DNA of 64,000 nt from Amycolatopsis suaedae (lineage in GTDB: Bacteria; Actinomycetota; Actinomycetes; Mycobacteriales; Pseudonocardiaceae). The DNA lies in the NCBI RefSeq assembly GCF_004214935.1, contig NZ_SFCC01000001.1:1-64000 (forward strand). Direction: 5' to 3'. Below, in pieces: positions 6,562-14,812 of the stretch; positions within the stretch are counted from its first letter, which is position 1, and each line of letters starts with the position of its first letter. Both the position numbers and the translations under genes were made by a program. The notes below the pieces were generated by a model that did not search any database, was not told the origin of the DNA, and saw only the letters and a list, made by a program, of their open reading frames with translations.

Positions 6562-8589
6562 GTGTCCCAGCCGTCGCCAGCAGCCGCCGCCCCCACCTCG
6601 CGCGTGGTGGTGCCGGCCGGCACCACGGCGGGCGCCGCCGTGCGCGAGGCGGGACTGCCCGGCAAGGGGCCGGACGCCGTCGTCGTCGTGCGCGACGCCG
6701 GCGGCGCACTGCGGGACCTGTCCTGGAGCCCGGAGACCGACACCGAGGTCGAGCCGGTCGCCGCGAACACCGAGGACGGCCGCTCGGTGATCCGCCACTC
6801 CGCCGCGCACGTGCTGGCGCAGGCGGTCCAGCAGCTGTTCCCCAAGGCGAAGCTGGGCATCGGGCCGCCGGTGCGCGACGGCTTCTACTACGACTTCGCC
6901 GTCGACACCCCGTTCACCCCGGAGGACCTGCAGGCGCTGGAGAAGCGCATGAAGCAGATCGTCAAGGGATCGCAGCAGTTCTCCCGCCGGGTGCTGGCCT
7001 CGGTCGAGGCGGCCCGCGAGGAGCTGGCCGACGAGCCGTTCAAGCTGGAGCTGGTGGACCTCAAGTCCGAAGTGGACACCTCGGAAGTGATGGAGGTCGG
7101 CGGGGGAGAGCTGACCGTCTACGACAACCTCGACCCGCGCACCAAGGAGCGGGTCTGGGGCGACCTGTGCCGTGGGCCGCACGTGCCCACCACGAAGTTC
7201 ATCCCGGCGTTCAAGCTGACCAGGGTCGCCGCGGCGTACTGGCGGGGTAACGAGAACAACCCTCAGCTGCAGCGGATCTACGGCACCGCGTGGGAGTCGG
7301 CGGAGGCCCAGGACGAGTACCTGGAGCGGCTGGCCGAGGCCGAGCGGCGCGACCATCGCAAGCTCGGCGCCGAGCTGGACCTGTTCTCCTTCCCCGAGGA
7401 GCTGGGCTCCGGCCTGCCGGTGTTCCACCCCAAGGGCGGCATCATCCGCAGGGAGCTGGAGAACTACTCGCGCCGCAGGCACGAGGACTCCGGCTACGAG
7501 TTCGTCAACACCCCGCACATCACCAAGAGCGCGCTGTTCCACACCTCGGGGCACCTGCCGTACTACGCCGACACCATGTTCCCGCCGATGGAACTGGAGG
7601 GCGAGCAGTACTACCTCAAGGCCATGAACTGCCCGATGCACAACCTGATCTTCCGGGCCCGCGGGCGGTCCTACCGGGAGCTGCCGCTGCGGCTGTTCGA
7701 GTTCGGCTCGGTGTACCGCTACGAGAAGTCCGGTGTGGTGCACGGCCTGACCAGGGTGCGCGGGCTGACCATGGACGACGCACACATCTACTGCACCGAG
7801 GAGCAGCTGGCCGACGAGCTGCGCTCGCTGCTGGACTTCGTGCTGGACCTGCTGCGTGACTACGGGCTCAGCGACTTCTACCTCGAACTGTCCACACGCG
7901 ACGACTCGCCGAAGTTCATCGGCGACCCGGCCGAGTGGGAGGTGGCCACCGAGACGCTGCGGCAGGCGGCCATCGACTCCGGCCTGGAGCTGGTGCCGGA
8001 CCCGGGCGGCGCCGCCTACTACGGTCCGAAGATCTCGGTGCAGGCCAAGGACGCCATCGGCCGGTCGTGGCAGATGTCGACCATTCAGCTGGACTTCAAT
8101 CAGCCCAAGCGGTTCGGGCTGGAGTACCAGGCCAGTGACGGTACCCGCAAGCAGCCGATGATGATCCACCGCGCGCTGTTCGGCTCGATCGAGCGGTTCT
8201 TCGGCGTGCTGACCGAGCACTACGGCGGCGCGTTCCCGGCGTGGCTGTCGCCGGTGCAGGTGGTGGGCATCCCGATCGCCGACGAGCACGCCGAGCACCT
8301 GCGCGGGGTGGAGAAGGCGCTGCGGGACAACGGGATCCGGGCCGAGGTCGACGTCAGCGACGACCGCATGCAGAAGAAGATCCGGACCCACACCACCCAG
8401 AAGGTGCCGTTCCTGCTGCTGGCGGGCGGCAAGGACGTCGAGTCGGGCGCGGTGTCGTTCCGGTTCCGCGACGGTGGTCAGATCAACGGCGTGCCGGTGG
8501 CCGACGCCGTCGCGGCCATCACGGCGTGGGTGGACCGCCGGGAGAACTCCTCGCCCACGGCCGACGCGCTGGCGGCGGTCCTGCCGTGA
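6562..8589 (+). CDS. thrS: Threonyl-tRNA synthetase
   Basis: Charges tRNA-Thr with threonine in the cytoplasm. Domain order is canonical: a TGS-type N-terminal domain (about 10-75), the editing domain with [11 protein letters not shown] (about 79-250), a class II catalytic core with zinc-binding residues in AMNCPMHN and in [16 protein letters not shown], motif 2 RYEKSG, motif 3 [12 protein letters not shown], and an anticodon-binding domain ending near [12 protein letters not shown]. The start GTG at 6562 follows AGGAG. The length (675) is normal. It is coupled to the HIT gene by a GTGA overlap, as in mycobacteria. No T-box leader was recognised. Confidence 0.97.
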   Translation: MSQPSPAAAAPTSRVVVPAGTTAGAAVREAGLPGKGPDAVVVVRDAGGALRDLSWSPETDTEVEPVAANTEDGRSVIRHSAAHVLAQAVQQLFPKAKLGIGPPVRDGFYYDFAVDTPFTPEDLQALEKRMKQIVKGSQQFSRRVLASVEAAREELADEPFKLELVDLKSEVDTSEVMEVGGGELTVYDNLDPRTKERVWGDLCRGPHVPTTKFIPAFKLTRVAAAYWRGNENNPQLQRIYGTAWESAEAQDEYLERLAEAERRDHRKLGAELDLFSFPEELGSGLPVFHPKGGIIRRELENYSRRRHEDSGYEFVNTPHITKSALFHTSGHLPYYADTMFPPMELEGEQYYLKAMNCPMHNLIFRARGRSYRELPLRLFEFGSVYRYEKSGVVHGLTRVRGLTMDDAHIYCTEEQLADELRSLLDFVLDLLRDYGLSDFYLELSTRDDSPKFIGDPAEWEVATETLRQAAIDSGLELVPDPGGAAYYGPKISVQAKDAIGRSWQMSTIQLDFNQPKRFGLEYQASDGTRKQPMMIHRALFGSIERFFGVLTEHYGGAFPAWLSPVQVVGIPIADEHAEHLRGVEKALRDNGIRAEVDVSDDRMQKKIRTHTTQKVPFLLLAGGKDVESGAVSFRFRDGGQINGVPVADAVAAITAWVDRRENSSPTADALAAVLP

Positions 8590-9125
8590 CGGGGCCGACG
8601 CCGGAGCCGCAGGACGGCGTGGGGGTCCAGGACGCGCTGCAGCGGTTGTGGACCCCGCACCGGCTGGCCTACATCAAGGGCGAGAACAAGCCGGACGGCG
8701 ACGAGCCGCAGGGCTGCCCGTTCTGCCGCCTGGTCGGGATGGACGACGCCGAGGGGCTGATTCTGGCGCGCGGGCAGAGCGTGTACGCGGTGCTGAACCT
8801 GTACCCGTACAACCCGGGGCACCTGATGGTGGTGCCGTACCGGCATGTGGCCGACTACACCGGCCTGACCCAGGACGAGACGCTGGAGCTGGCCGCGTTC
8901 ACGCAGCGGGCGATGACTGTGGTGCGCTCGGTGTCCGACGCGCACGGGTTCAACATCGGCATGAACCAGGGCGTCATCGCCGGGGCCGGGATCGCCGCGC
9001 ACCTGCATCAGCACGTGGTGCCGCGCTGGGGCGGCGACTCGAACTTCATGCCGGTGGTCGGCCACACGAAGGTGCTGCCGCAGCTGCTCGGCCAGACCCG
9101 TCAGCTGCTGGCCGACGCCTGGTAG
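8586..9125 (+). CDS. HIT-domain protein (AP4A phosphorylase-like)
   Basis: A histidine-triad nucleotide hydrolase or transferase. The catalytic triad is [16 protein letters not shown] near residues 139-154, with an N-terminal GCPFCRLV that may bind zinc and the nucleotide-binding region [19 protein letters not shown]. It matches the M. tuberculosis Rv2613c type, which has AP4A phosphorylase activity. That activity is known for the family and inferred here. The GTG start overlaps the thrS stop by four bases. A large hairpin repeat follows the stop codon and separates it from convergent yceI. Confidence 0.88.
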   Translation: MTGPTPEPQDGVGVQDALQRLWTPHRLAYIKGENKPDGDEPQGCPFCRLVGMDDAEGLILARGQSVYAVLNLYPYNPGHLMVVPYRHVADYTGLTQDETLELAAFTQRAMTVVRSVSDAHGFNIGMNQGVIAGAGIAAHLHQHVVPRWGGDSNFMPVVGHTKVLPQLLGQTRQLLADAW

Positions 9126-9135
9126 CGGGCCGTCA

Positions 9136-9194
9136 AAGCTCGTGAAGGCCACCTTCATTACGTGAGACGTACTGAAGGTGGCCTTCACGTGCTT
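9136..9194. repeat. Long hairpin repeat, full copy 1
   Basis: Two 22-base arms (core CGTGAAGGCCACCTTCA and complement) differ by one mismatch. The middle TTACGTGAGACGTAC can itself extend the stem as TACGT-GAG-ACGTA. It lies between the convergent HIT and yceI genes, where it may act as a two-way terminator or mRNA stabiliser. Related copies are at 28016, 31317 and 37187. Confidence 0.9.
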
Positions 9195-9209
9195 GTGCGC
9201 GAGCCGGGC

Positions 9210-9755
9210 TCACTGCTGCAGGGCGGCCTCGATCTCCAGGGTGATCTTGACCTGCTCGCCGAGGAACGAGTTGCCCTCCGGGCCGATGCCGAAGTCGCGG
9301 CGCTTGATGGTGGTCTCGGCGGAGATGCCGATGGTGGTGGCGTTGTCGTTGGCCGGGTTCTGCCCGAAGCCGTTCAGCTCGGCCTTGAGCGTGGTCGGCA
9401 CGGTGGTGCCGCGCCAGGTCAGCTCGCCGTCGATGAGGTAGTCGTCGCCGTCCTCGCGAATGCCGGTCGAGCGGAACGTGATGGTCGGGTGGTTGGCCAC
9501 GTCGAAGAACTCGTCGGTCTTGAGGTGGTTGTCCCGGTACTCGTTGCCGGTGGCGATGGAGCCGGCGTCGATCTCGGCGGTCACCGTGGAGTCGAGGATG
9601 TTCTCGGCGGTGACGATCTGGCCGGTGAAGGCGGTGAAACGGCCGCGGCTCTTGGCCAGGCCGAGGTGCTTGACGCTGTAGGCGATCTCCGAGTGCGGCG
9701 TGTCGATGTTCCAGGTGCCGGCGATGTAGCCGGGGACGGTCGTGGGCGCGCTCAT
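9210..9755 (-). CDS. YceI-family lipid/isoprenoid-binding protein
   Basis: A lipocalin-like beta-barrel protein of the YceI family, which binds polyprenoid or amphiphilic molecules. Visible motifs: GTWNIDTPHSEIAYSVKHLG at the N-terminus, GRFTAFTGQIVTAENI, ATGNEYRDNHLKTDEFFDV and HPTITFRSTGI, all usual. No signal peptide is present, so it is cytoplasmic, as in many actinobacterial members. The ATG at 9755 is chosen because GGAGGG precedes it. It is transcribed away from marR, and two TTGAG-CTCAA palindromes lie in the shared promoter interval, so regulation by that MarR protein is likely. Confidence 0.9.
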   Translation of the reverse strand: MSAPTTVPGYIAGTWNIDTPHSEIAYSVKHLGLAKSRGRFTAFTGQIVTAENILDSTVTAEIDAGSIATGNEYRDNHLKTDEFFDVANHPTITFRSTGIREDGDDYLIDGELTWRGTTVPTTLKAELNGFGQNPANDNATTIGISAETTIKRRDFGIGPEGNSFLGEQVKITLEIEAALQQ

Positions 9756-9774
9756 GTGGATTCCCTCCAAGTAG

Positions 9775-9822
9775 TTGAGCTCTCAATTACGGACCCTAGT
9801 CCATACTAGTTGAGCGCTCAAC
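9775..9822. promoter_or_regulatory. Two MarR-type palindromes between yceI and marR
   Basis: TTGAGCTCTCAA at 9775-9786 and the perfect 14-bp palindrome GTTGAGCGCTCAAC at 9809-9822 lie in the divergent interval. Centre spacing is 35 bases. One should repress yceI and the other marR itself. The same half-site occurs before the nitroreductase at 5756. Confidence 0.7.
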
Positions 9823-9840
9823 CATGGGTACACTATTCCC

Positions 9841-10410
9841 ATGACCCGGTGGCTAAGTGACGAGGAGCAGCGCGTGTGGCGCAGCTTCAGCGCGGCCATC
9901 GACATGCTGAAGGGCCACGTGGAGACCCAGCTCCAGCAGGAGTCGGGTATGCCACACACCTACTACGAGGTGCTGGTCATTCTCAGCGAGACCCCCGGCC
10001 ACACCCTGCGGATGAGCGAGCTGGCCGAGCAGTCCCGGTCCTCGCGCAGCAGGCTCTCGCACGCCGTGGCGCGGCTGGAGGCCAGCGGCTGGGTCGAGCG
10101 CAGCAGCTGCGACGTCGACAAGCGCGGCGCCTGGGCCCGGCTGACCCCGGCCGGGATGGCGGCGCTGGAGACCGCCGCGCCAGGACACGTCGGCGCCGTC
10201 CGGCAGGCGCTGTTCGACCAGCTCACCCCCGAGCAGGTGCGGGTCCTGGGGGAGATCAGCGACGCGATCGTCGGCGGGCTGGCCGTCCCGTGCGCGAAGG
10301 CCAAGGCCGAGGAGCTCGCCGCCTGCACCGAGGCGGACGCGCGGCTGCCGGCGGAGTCACCTGCGCATACCGGCGAGCCACACGCGAGCGTGCCGACCTC
10401 GGCTCGCTAG
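9841..10410 (+). CDS. MarR-family transcriptional regulator
   Basis: A winged helix-turn-helix dimeric repressor of the MarR family. The fold is visible in order: LSDEEQRVWRSFSAAIDML, YYEVLVILSETPGHTLRMSE, recognition helix RSSRSRLSHAVARLEASGWV, and the wing RSSCDVDKRGAWARLTPAGM. A C-terminal tail after about residue 155 is low-complexity. Two cysteines (Cys81 in SSCDVDK and Cys143) could allow redox sensing, which is speculative. Palindromes directly upstream suggest autoregulation and control of divergent yceI, and a similar site precedes the nitroreductase at 5832. The ligand is unknown. Confidence 0.9.
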   Translation: MTRWLSDEEQRVWRSFSAAIDMLKGHVETQLQQESGMPHTYYEVLVILSETPGHTLRMSELAEQSRSSRSRLSHAVARLEASGWVERSSCDVDKRGAWARLTPAGMAALETAAPGHVGAVRQALFDQLTPEQVRVLGEISDAIVGGLAVPCAKAKAEELAACTEADARLPAESPAHTGEPHASVPTSAR

Positions 10411-10459
10411 GCTGCGCCTGACCAGTCCGCCGCCATCAGCTAGGACCGCAGCCCAACAG

Positions 10460-11074
10460 ATGCTCAATATCTTCGCGCGAGCCTCGGTCTCCCGCGTCAC
10501 CGACCCGATCGGTGCCGCGCTCAACCGGGTGGGTCTCACGCCGAACGTCATGACGGTGCTCGGCACCGCCGGTGCGATGGTCTGCGCCCTGGTGTTCTTC
10601 CCGAACGACCTGCTGCTGGCCGGCACGTTCACCGTGTGGGGCTTCGCCATGCTGGACCTGCTGGACGGGGCCATGGCCCGCGCCCGTGGGTACGGCACGC
10701 CGTTCGGCGCGGTGCTGGACGCCACCTGCGACCGGCTCGTCGACGGCGCGTTGTTCGCCGCCATCGCCTGGTGGTGCTTCGTCCACCTGCCGGGCGGGCG
10801 CAGGGCGGCCGCCGCGGCACTGATCTGCCTGGTGCTGGCGCAGGTCATCTCCTACGTCAAGGCGCGGGCCGACGCCTCCGGCCTCGCCGTCGACGGCGGG
10901 CTGGTCGAGCGGGCCGAGCGGCTGATCATCGCGCTGGTCGGCACCGGCCTGGAGGGGCTGGGGGTGCCCCATGCCGTCGAAGTCTCCCTGTGGCTGCTGG
11001 CCGCGCTGTCGGTGATCACCCTGCTGCAACGGATCATCGCCGTCGCCGGCGCCGCGCGAAAGGACTCCTCGTGA
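10460..11074 (+). CDS. pgsA: Phosphatidylinositol phosphate synthase
   Basis: A CDP-alcohol phosphatidyltransferase that makes phosphatidylinositol phosphate from CDP-diacylglycerol and inositol phosphate, the first step toward phosphatidylinositol and PIM lipids. The family signature D-x2-DG-x2-AR-x8-G-x3-D-x3-D is present as DLLDGAMARARGYGTPFGAV followed by LDATCDR (about residues 67-93). Several membrane helices follow. It starts the operon pgsA-patA-pimA, conserved with the M. tuberculosis Rv2612c-Rv2610c order, which supports inositol rather than glycerol as substrate. The downstream gene overlaps by four bases. Confidence 0.93.
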   Translation: MLNIFARASVSRVTDPIGAALNRVGLTPNVMTVLGTAGAMVCALVFFPNDLLLAGTFTVWGFAMLDLLDGAMARARGYGTPFGAVLDATCDRLVDGALFAAIAWWCFVHLPGGRRAAAAALICLVLAQVISYVKARADASGLAVDGGLVERAERLIIALVGTGLEGLGVPHAVEVSLWLLAALSVITLLQRIIAVAGAARKDSS

Positions 11075-11970
11075 GCCTGTCCGACCGGTTCGTCGACCTC
11101 GGCTACGCCGCCGGCTGGCGGCTGGTGCGTACCCTGCCCGACTCGGTGGCGGCCGCGGCGTTCAACCTCGGCGCCGACCTCGCCGCGCGCCGCAAGGGCC
11201 CGGGGGTGCGTCAGCTGCGCCGCAACCTGGCACGTGTCGTACCCCAGGCAGGCGAGGCCGAACTGGACGAGCTGACCAAGCAGGCGGTGCGGTCCTACGC
11301 CCGCTACTGGCGGGAGAGCTTCCGCCTGCCGACCATGGACCACGCCGACATCACCACCCGGATCCAGGCCACGATGACCGGCAGGCAGAACCTCGACGCC
11401 GCGCTCGCCGACGGCAACGGCGTGGTGATCGCCCTGCCGCACACCGGCAACTGGGACGCTATCGGCGTCTGGCTGGCCAACTACGTCGGCGGCTTCACCA
11501 CCGTGGTGGAGCGGCTCAAGCCCGAGTCGGTGTTCCAGCGGTTCGTCGCCTACCGGGAGTCGCTCGGCTTCGAGGTGGTGCCGCTGACCGGGGACAGCTC
11601 CGGGTTCCGGCTGCTGCTGCGGCGGCTGCGGGAGAACAAGGTGGTGTGCCTGGTCGGCGACCGCGATCTCACCAGCAACGGCCTGCCGGTGACGTTCTTC
11701 GGCGAGCAGACCCGGATGCCGGCCGGGCCGGCGCGGCTGGCCGCCACCACCGGCGCCGCGTTGCTGCCGGTGGGCAACTGGTTCACCGACGACGGCTGGC
11801 ACCTGCGGATGCACCCGCGCATCCGGGTCAACGCACGCAGCGAGATTCCCGCGGCCACCCAGGCGCTGGCCGACGTGTTCGCCGGCGACATCGCCGCGCA
11901 CCCCGCCGACTGGCACATGATGCAGCCGTTCTGGCCCGCCGACGCCGCCGAGCCTGCGAACGCGGGGTGA
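11071..11970 (+). CDS. patA: Phosphatidylinositol mannoside acyltransferase
   Basis: Transfers a fatty acyl chain to the mannose of phosphatidylinositol mannoside at the inner membrane face. It belongs to the LpxL/HtrB-like acyltransferase family. The catalytic H-x4-D is HTGNWD near residue 131. Other conserved blocks are VERLKPESVFQRF, CLVGDRDLTSNGLPV and FFGEQTRMPAGPARLA. The GTG at 11071 overlaps the pgsA stop and AAAGGA precedes it. Length 299 fits the family. Position between pgsA and pimA matches M. tuberculosis Rv2611c. Confidence 0.92.
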   Translation: MSLSDRFVDLGYAAGWRLVRTLPDSVAAAAFNLGADLAARRKGPGVRQLRRNLARVVPQAGEAELDELTKQAVRSYARYWRESFRLPTMDHADITTRIQATMTGRQNLDAALADGNGVVIALPHTGNWDAIGVWLANYVGGFTTVVERLKPESVFQRFVAYRESLGFEVVPLTGDSSGFRLLLRRLRENKVVCLVGDRDLTSNGLPVTFFGEQTRMPAGPARLAATTGAALLPVGNWFTDDGWHLRMHPRIRVNARSEIPAATQALADVFAGDIAAHPADWHMMQPFWPADAAEPANAG

Positions 11971-11974
11971 ACCG

Positions 11975-13117
11975 GTGAAGATCGGCATCGTCTGCCCGTA
12001 CTCCTTCGACGTCCCCGGCGGCGTGCAGGGCCACGTGGTCGACCTGGCGAAGGCGCTGCTGGAACGCGGGCACGACGTGTCGGTTCTGGCGCCCGCGGAC
12101 GAGGACGCGGACCTGCCGGACTTCGTGCACCCCGCTGGGAAGGCGCTGGGCATCCCGTACAACGGCTCGGTGGCGCGCCTGCAGTTCGGGCCGGTGTCCT
12201 ACGCACGGGTGCGGCGCTGGATCCGGGACAACGAGTTCGACGTGCTGCACCTGCACGAACCCGCCGCGCCCAGCCTGTCGCTGCTGGCGCTGGCCGTCGC
12301 CGACGGGCCGATCGTGGCCACCTTCCACACCTCGACGCCACGGTCCCGCACGCTGGCGGCGTTCCAGCCGGTGCTGCGGCCGCTGCAGGAGAAGATCACC
12401 GCCCGCATCGCGGTGTCCGCGCTGGCCCGCCGGGTGCAGGTCGAGCACTCCGGTGGTGACGCGGTGGAGATCCCCAACGGTGTCGACGTCGGCTTCTACT
12501 CGGCGGCCCGGCCGCTGGAGGGCTACCCGCGCACCGGCGGCACCGTCGGCTTCGTCGGCCGCTACACCGAGCCGCGCAAGGGGATGCCCGTGCTGCTGGC
12601 CGCCTTGCGGCCGCTGCTGGCTGAGCTGCCCGACCTGCGGCTGGTCGTCGTCGGCAAGGGCGAGGAGGACGCGCTGCGCCGCGAGGCCGGGCCGGAACTG
12701 GCCGGGCACATCGAGCTGCTCGGCCAGGTCGACGAACCGACCAAGGCCCGCGCGCTGCGCAGCGTCGACGTCTACTGCGCGCCCAACACCGGCGGGGAGA
12801 GCTTCGGCATGATCCTCACCGAGGCGATGGCCGCCGGGACCCCGGTGGTGGCCAGTGCGCTCGACTCGTTCCGCCGGGTGCTCGACGACGGCGCGGCCGG
12901 TGTGCTGTTCCCGCCGGAGGACTCCGCGGCGCTCACCGAGGCGCTGCGGGACCTGCTCGGCGATCCGACCCGGCGGGCGTCGCTGGCCGCCGCGGCGGGG
13001 GAGCGGGTGGTGGTCTACGACTGGTCGGTCGTGGCGACCCAGGTGCTGCGGGTGTACGAGACGGCGGTCGCGGCCGATCCGCGCCGGGTCAGCGCCGCCC
13101 AGGCGGCCGTGCGGTGA
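11975..13117 (+). CDS. pimA: Phosphatidylinositol alpha-mannosyltransferase PimA
   Basis: A GT4 glycosyltransferase that adds the first mannose from GDP-mannose to phosphatidylinositol. The N-terminal Rossmann half begins MKIGIVCPYSFDVPGGVQGH, the classic PimA start, and contains VLHLHEPAAPSLSL and ATFHTSTPRSR. The C-terminal half has EIPNGVDVGFY, GFVGRYTEPRKGMPVLLAAL and the nucleotide-binding ESFGMILTEAMAAGTPVVAS. GTG start at 11975, four bases after the patA stop. Length (380) is normal. Confidence 0.95.
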   Translation: MKIGIVCPYSFDVPGGVQGHVVDLAKALLERGHDVSVLAPADEDADLPDFVHPAGKALGIPYNGSVARLQFGPVSYARVRRWIRDNEFDVLHLHEPAAPSLSLLALAVADGPIVATFHTSTPRSRTLAAFQPVLRPLQEKITARIAVSALARRVQVEHSGGDAVEIPNGVDVGFYSAARPLEGYPRTGGTVGFVGRYTEPRKGMPVLLAALRPLLAELPDLRLVVVGKGEEDALRREAGPELAGHIELLGQVDEPTKARALRSVDVYCAPNTGGESFGMILTEAMAAGTPVVASALDSFRRVLDDGAAGVLFPPEDSAALTEALRDLLGDPTRRASLAAAAGERVVVYDWSVVATQVLRVYETAVAADPRRVSAAQAAVR

Positions 13118-13602
13118 CCGGGTTGTACATCGGCCTGGCGGCGCTGGGCGTGCTGGTGGTGCTCGTCGGGCTGTGGCTGGTGGCGACGGCCAACCGGCTG
13201 GACCGGCTGCACGTGCGCACCGACGCGGGCTGGGCCGCGCTGGACGCGGCACTGGCCCGGCGCGCGGTGGTGACCAGGGCGGTCGCGGCCGTCGGCGGCG
13301 TTCCCGGGCTGCGGGCGGTGGCCGAACGGGCCGAGGGCGCGCCCCGGGGCGAGCGGGAGGCCGCGGAGAACGAGCTGTCGCTGCTGCTCGCCGGCGTCGA
13401 CCGCGCGGCACTGCCCGCCGCGCTGGCCGAGGAACTGAACGACGCCGAGCACCGCGTGGTCATCGCCCGCCGGGTGCACAACGACGCCGTACGCGACACG
13501 CTGTCGCTGCGCCGCAGGCGGCGGGTCCGCTACTTCCGGCTCGCCGGAACGGCGCCGCATCCGGAGTACTTCGAGATCGCCGAGCCCGACCTGCCGGGCT
13601 AG
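13114..13602 (+). CDS. LemA-like membrane-anchored protein
   Basis: A 162-residue protein with one N-terminal membrane helix (about residues 4-26) followed by a helical region resembling LemA (TANRLDRLHVRTDAGWAALD, AENELSLLL, NDAEHRVVIARRVHNDAVRD). In mycobacteria the gene after pimA (Rv2609c type) joins such a region to a NUDIX hydrolase domain. Here no NUDIX box is seen and the protein ends soon after. The GTG start overlaps the pimA stop by four bases, so it is co-translated with the PIM genes. The function is unknown. A role linked to the cell envelope is only suggested by context. Confidence 0.7.
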   Translation: MTGLYIGLAALGVLVVLVGLWLVATANRLDRLHVRTDAGWAALDAALARRAVVTRAVAAVGGVPGLRAVAERAEGAPRGEREAAENELSLLLAGVDRAALPAALAEELNDAEHRVVIARRVHNDAVRDTLSLRRRRRVRYFRLAGTAPHPEYFEIAEPDLPG

Positions 13603-13606
13603 GGCA

Positions 13607-14131
13607 CTAGTCGGCCCAGTCCTGGCGGCGTACCTCGTAGCAGGCCAGCGCCGCCGCGGTGGCGACGTTGAGCGAGCCGACCTTGCCCAGCTGCGGGATG
13701 AACGTCACCGCGGCGCAGGCGGCCAGCAGGTCCGGTGTCAGCCCGCGGTCCTCGTTGCCCACAGCCACGCACACGTCGCCGGTCAGGTCGGCCTCGTGCA
13801 TCGGCACCGCGGTGTCGGTCAGCTCCAGCCCGACCAGCCGGTACCCGTCGGCCCGCACCCGCTCGACGGCGGGGGAGAGGGTCTCGAACGCCCGGACGTC
13901 CAGGTAGCGGTCGGTGCCCATGGCGACCTTCTGCGCCTTCGGGTTGCGTGGCGAGGCGGTCAGCCCGACCACGTACAGCTCCGCCACGCCCAGTGCCGCG
14001 GCGGTGCGCACGATGCCGCCGACGTTGAACGGTGACTGCACGCCTTCCAGCAGCAGCGCCAGCCGCGTCGTGCTCTGCCGCTTCCAGGTGCGGTGCAGGC
14101 GTTTCAGTTCGGTGCCACGGAGTTGGTGCAA
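13607..14131 (-). CDS. SpoU/TrmH-family RNA 2'-O-methyltransferase
   Basis: A SPOUT-class methyltransferase that methylates ribose in tRNA or rRNA. The three motifs are LLLEGVQSPFNVGGIVRTAA (motif 1), CVAVGNEDRGLTPDLL (motif 2) and FIPQLGKVGSLNVATAAALA (motif 3, knot forming the S-adenosylmethionine site). Length (174) is that of the short tRNA-type TrmH/TrmL enzymes without an extra RNA-binding domain, so the exact target cannot be named. The apparent start is TTG at 14131, next to the stop of the upstream methyltransferase, suggesting coupling. Confidence 0.85.
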   Translation of the reverse strand: MHQLRGTELKRLHRTWKRQSTTRLALLLEGVQSPFNVGGIVRTAAALGVAELYVVGLTASPRNPKAQKVAMGTDRYLDVRAFETLSPAVERVRADGYRLVGLELTDTAVPMHEADLTGDVCVAVGNEDRGLTPDLLAACAAVTFIPQLGKVGSLNVATAAALACYEVRRQDWAD

Positions 14132-14132
14132 G

Positions 14133-14747
14133 TCAGTCCGTCCTCGGATGTACTTCGAGCAGCCGGTATCCCCGCTGGGAGGTCAGCCTGCTCGTGGGAA
14201 AGCCCTCGCCGGTCAGCCAGGCCGCCAGGGAGTCCGACCCGAGGTGCTTCTGCACCACCAGGTAGGCCACCCCGTCCGGGCGCAGCCGCGGCAGCCACCG
14301 CAGCAGCAGCTCGTGCAGCGCCCGCTTGCCGACCCGGATCGGCGGGTTGGAGTAGATCGTGCCGAAGCGCACGTCGGCGGGCACCTCGTCGGGCAGGCAT
14401 GCGGTGACGTTGCCCAGCCCGGCCGTCTCGGCGTTGGCCCGCACCAGCTCCAGTGCGCGTTCGTTGACGTCGACCGCCCACACCGGGTACCGCTTGCGGC
14501 GCGTGGCGTAGGTCAGGGCGATCGGCCCGTAGCCGCAGCCCAGGTCCAGCAGGTCACCGCGGACCTTCGGCAGCGGCGCGTGCTCCAGCAGCACCCGGGT
14601 GCCCGGGTCGAGGCGGCTGTGCGAGAACACGCCGCCGTCGGTGCGCAGCCGGAGCCGGACGTCGTCCAGCTCCACCGTGACCGTGCCGCCCGCCGTGGGC
14701 TCCGCTGCCGGCCGCGCCGAGAAATAGTGCTCCTGCCCGGCGGGCAA
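14133..14747 (-). CDS. Class I SAM methyltransferase (RsmC-like, small domain)
   Basis: A Rossmann-fold methyltransferase resembling the catalytic half of RsmC/RsmD, which modify guanine in 16S rRNA. Motif I is LLDLGCGYGPIALTYA, motif II is VWAVDVNERALELVRANAE, and the N6/N2-purine signature is SNPPIRVG (NPP motif). It also carries VFSHSRLDPGTRVLLEH, typical of the RsmC family. A TTG at 14747 appears to be the start. It is about half the size of RsmC, as commonly seen in actinobacteria. Transcribed with the downstream SpoU methyltransferase, so this is an RNA modification pair. Confidence 0.8.
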   Translation of the reverse strand: MPAGQEHYFSARPAAEPTAGGTVTVELDDVRLRLRTDGGVFSHSRLDPGTRVLLEHAPLPKVRGDLLDLGCGYGPIALTYATRRKRYPVWAVDVNERALELVRANAETAGLGNVTACLPDEVPADVRFGTIYSNPPIRVGKRALHELLLRWLPRLRPDGVAYLVVQKHLGSDSLAAWLTGEGFPTSRLTSQRGYRLLEVHPRTD

Positions 14748-14812
14748 CCCCGATCGCCTTCCCTTCGCCTGGCGCGCCGGCGGAGTGCCGGCGCGCGCCG
14801 CATCTTACGGCG

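Noticed and set aside
6499-8391. Long open frame on the minus strand opposite thrS
   Set aside because: High-GC shadow of thrS. It is low-complexity, has no motifs, and the plus strand encodes a complete synthetase.
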